This document shows, piece by piece, positions 48,690 to 50,779 of a DNA stretch of 50,779 bases. Under the pieces are notes generated by a model. That model was not told the origin of the DNA and searched no databases. It saw only the letters and a program-made list of their open reading frames with translations. Source of the DNA: an uncultured Lachnotalea sp. (GTDB taxonomy: Bacteria > Bacillota > Clostridia > Lachnospirales > Lachnospiraceae). A program made the position numbers and the translations under genes. The stretch lies in the NCBI GenBank assembly GCA_947066815.1, contig CAMSZT010000022.1:1-50779 (forward strand). Direction: 5' to 3'. Each line of letters opens with the position of its first letter. Positions within the stretch are counted from its first letter, which is position 1.

Positions 48690-49841
48690 ATGGCAGATCG
48701 GAAAAAAACACAGCGCCAGATGAAATATTTTGATTACAGCCTGTTAGCAGTGATCGTATTTTTGTGCTGTTTCGGCCTGATCATGGTCTACAGCTCCAGC
48801 TCCTACGCGGCGCAGTTAAAAAGCGGGGACTCTCTGCTCTATCTGAAAAAACAGGGGGGCGCCCTGCTCATCGGCTTTGTCGTCATGATCGTGGTCGCAC
48901 GGATCGATTATCACAATTATGCGAAGGTGGCGGTCCTCGGCTATGTGCTGGCCCTGATCCTGATGGTCCTGGTCAATTTTACACCCCTCGGCATCGAGTA
49001 CAACGGCAAAAAGCGGTGGTTTGGCTTCGGTGAGACCTCTCTTTTCCAGGCGGCAGAGCCGGTCAAGGTGGCGCTGATCCTTTCCATGGCGAGCATGGTG
49101 AACCGGTTTTCAAAGAAGATCGACCTGTGGAGGCTCCAGATCCTCCTGCTGGTGATCCAGGCGCCTCTGATCTTTTTGGTGACGGACAACAACTTGAGCA
49201 GCGGCATCATCCTTCTCGGGATCGTATTCTTGATGATTTTTGTGGCCAGCAGGAAGAAGCTGCGGTTTTTTCTGGCAGTGGCCCTGGTGGTGGGCGCGGC
49301 TGCCGCAGTCACGGTCTTTTCCGACCAGATCATAGAGCTCAAGCTTTTGAAGGAGTATCAGATGGAGCGGATCCTGGTCTGGAAGGATCCCACCCAATAC
49401 GCCCTGGAGGGCGGGCATCAGGTGCTCCAGGGGCTTTATGCCATCGGCTCCGGGGGGCTTTTCGGCAAGGGACTCGGCGAAAGCATGCAGAAGCTGGGGT
49501 TTGTGCCGGAGGCCCAGAACGATATGGTCTTTTCCATCATCTGCGAGGAACTGGGGCTTTTCGGCGCTGTCTGCGTGATCCTTCTGTTCTTGTTCATGAT
49601 CTGGAGGTTCGTGGTGATCGCCAACAATGCGCCGGATCTCTTCGGCGCCATGCTGGTGGTGGGGATCATGGCGCATATCGCCCTGCAGGTGATCCTGAAT
49701 GTGGCTGTTGTGACAAATACCATTCCCAATACGGGGATCACGCTGCCCTTTATCAGCTATGGAGGGACCTCGGTGGTGTTCCTGATGGTGGAGATGGGGG
49801 CAGCCCTCAGTGTGTCCGCCCGCATCAAATTCGAACGGTAA
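48690..49841 (+). CDS. FtsW/SpoVE family lipid II polymerase
   Basis: A 383-residue SEDS protein with about ten membrane segments; SEDS proteins polymerise glycan strands together with a class B PBP. Visible: MVYSSSS in the first part, GKKRWFGFG, FQAAEPVKVALIL, YQMERILVWKDP, GGLFGKGLGES, QNDMVFSIICEELG and ITLPFISYGGTS. Position between murD and divIB corresponds to Bacillus spoVE; whether it serves division, spore cortex or both is not decided by sequence. The gap of 98 nt after murD shows nothing. GGAGAGGGC precedes the ATG. Confidence 0.9.
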   Translation: MADRKKTQRQMKYFDYSLLAVIVFLCCFGLIMVYSSSSYAAQLKSGDSLLYLKKQGGALLIGFVVMIVVARIDYHNYAKVAVLGYVLALILMVLVNFTPLGIEYNGKKRWFGFGETSLFQAAEPVKVALILSMASMVNRFSKKIDLWRLQILLLVIQAPLIFLVTDNNLSSGIILLGIVFLMIFVASRKKLRFFLAVALVVGAAAAVTVFSDQIIELKLLKEYQMERILVWKDPTQYALEGGHQVLQGLYAIGSGGLFGKGLGESMQKLGFVPEAQNDMVFSIICEELGLFGAVCVILLFLFMIWRFVVIANNAPDLFGAMLVVGIMAHIALQVILNVAVVTNTIPNTGITLPFISYGGTSVVFLMVEMGAALSVSARIKFER

Positions 49842-49854
49842 GGAGGCGGGAAAC

Positions 49855-50661
49855 ATGGCCGGCGGGGAAAAAGGGAGAGAGACGCTGCATCTGGACCGGT
49901 ATCGGGAGGAGAAAGCGGAAAGAAAGATAAAAAGACGCCGGAGGCGCCTGATCCGGTGGGGGATCCCGGCGCTTCTCCTTCTGTTCTTTTTTTTATTTTG
50001 CTTAAGCGCCAGGCTGACCGATGTGACCGTGGTGGGGAACAGCCGTTACACGGAGGAGGAGCTGATCTCCATGATCTTTCCAAGGGAGGGGGATTTCAAC
50101 ACCTTCTATGCCCTTTACCGGGAACGGTTCGGGGAGCCGGAGGATATCCCCTTTGTGGAGAAGTACCGGGTGAAGGTGACGGGGCTCCACTCGGCAGAGG
50201 TGACGGTCTATGAGAAAAGCGTGGCGGGCTGCATCGAATATATGGGCTCTTACCTGTATTTTGACCGGGAGGGAGTCATTGTGGAGAGCTCCAGGGAGCT
50301 TTCCGAGAAGGTGCCCCTGGTGACGGGGATCCGGTTCCAGCATATCGTCATGCATAAAAAGCTGGAGGTGGAGGATGAAGGGATTTTTTCGGAGATCCTG
50401 CACCTGTCCCAGCTTCTGGACCAGTACGGGCTGTACCCGGAACAGATGGCTTTTGACCGGGAGCGGAATGTGACCCTCACCATGGGGAAGATCCGGGCCG
50501 TACTGGGGGACGACCGCTATCTGGCAGAAAAGACGTCGGAGCTTTCCGATATGTATCCGGAACTTTCCGGCCGTTCGGGCACCGTATATCTCAACGAGTA
50601 CCGGCCGGATGTGAAAAACCCTTCCTACCCCTTTGTGCCGGACGGAGAGGGCGTCCCATAA
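49855..50661 (+). CDS. divIB: Division protein DivIB/FtsQ
   Basis: A 268-residue bitopic protein: a basic head (KAERKIKRRRRRLIRW), one membrane segment (about 40-58), a POTRA domain (LTDVTVVGNSRYTEEELISM) and a beta domain (VTGLHSAEVTVYEKSVAGCIEYMG) as in FtsQ/DivIB. It works with FtsL in the septal complex. AAGGAGGCGGG precedes the ATG, 13 nt after the ftsW-like stop. It is the last visible gene of the cluster. Confidence 0.88.
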   Translation: MAGGEKGRETLHLDRYREEKAERKIKRRRRRLIRWGIPALLLLFFFLFCLSARLTDVTVVGNSRYTEEELISMIFPREGDFNTFYALYRERFGEPEDIPFVEKYRVKVTGLHSAEVTVYEKSVAGCIEYMGSYLYFDREGVIVESSRELSEKVPLVTGIRFQHIVMHKKLEVEDEGIFSEILHLSQLLDQYGLYPEQMAFDRERNVTLTMGKIRAVLGDDRYLAEKTSELSDMYPELSGRSGTVYLNEYRPDVKNPSYPFVPDGEGVP

Positions 50662-50690
50662 AAAATAGTAGTTTTTTGTGAAAGTAACGG

Positions 50691-50719
50691 TTGATTAATT
50701 TGAAAAAATGCCGTATGCT
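50691..50719 (+). promoter_or_regulatory. Promoter pointing out of the window
   Basis: TTGATT (50691-50696), 17-nt spacer, TATGCT (50714-50719). In related clusters ftsZ follows divIB, so this may drive ftsZ; that gene is not in view. Confidence 0.5.
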
Positions 50720-50779
50720 ATATAACCTGACTTCCGAAGTTAGATGAAAAAACATGGTGCTAAGCCATCGGTCAAAACC

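Overview
The window looks like the chromosome of a GC-rich, spore-forming member of the Clostridia, most likely a Lachnospiraceae relative. This is inferred from gene content and order, not from a search. Supporting signs are the ireB-ruvX-DUF1292 block, the nifS-thiI pair, the trmR-U32 pair, a division cluster with a SpoVD-type protein, a short Spo0E-like gene, ChW repeats in a secreted protein, and strong AGGAGG-type ribosome sites. No rRNA, tRNA, CRISPR array, prophage or transposase gene was seen.

Layout. 1-2.0 kb: the 3' end of a membrane/zinc-ribbon protein gene, a 42-residue ORF and a DUF2971 gene. 2.1-7.4 kb: an operon from a consensus promoter encoding a PilT-type ATPase, a transglutaminase-like lipoprotein, a GspF/PilC membrane protein and four short single-span proteins, at least one prepilin-like. 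7.4-13.6 kb: UPF0303, a phosphoribosyltransferase-like gene, prmA, rsmE, a cysteine desulfurase with thiI, and an HPr-like gene without the active-site His. 13.7-21.8 kb: mtaB, ireB-ruvX-DUF1292, RNase J, a short MltG-like protein, trmR, a U32 (TrhP-like) protein and a YdcF-like protein. 21.9-28.7 kb: an M16C peptidase, era, recO, a lipoprotein and glycyl-tRNA synthetase. 28.9-31.5 kb: a complete polar amino acid ABC transporter and a DUF4177 gene with an in-frame amber codon. 31.6-32.9 kb: an AT-richer patch with one lipoprotein and palindromic DNA. 32.9-37.1 kb: GH4 plus ROK kinase genes, a Cys-rich DUF1292 protein and ychF. 37.3-39.4 kb: a secreted protein with six ChW repeats and a metallo-beta-lactamase domain. 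39.6 kb to the end: a Spo0E-like gene, then the division/wall cluster mraZ-rsmH-ftsL-pbpB-spoVD-mraY-murD-ftsW-divIB, with a MraZ operator array in front.

The most unusual material is non-coding. At least four families of nested palindromic elements (about 40-300 bp) sit just behind stop codons. Three full copies of one family (7945-8195, 15179-15429, 16627-16924) share orientation and show compensatory base changes between their arms, so a folded form appears to be preserved. The other candidate for a little-described system is the PilT-type operon, which has a retraction-type ATPase and platform but no PilB/GspE, prepilin peptidase or secretin in view.
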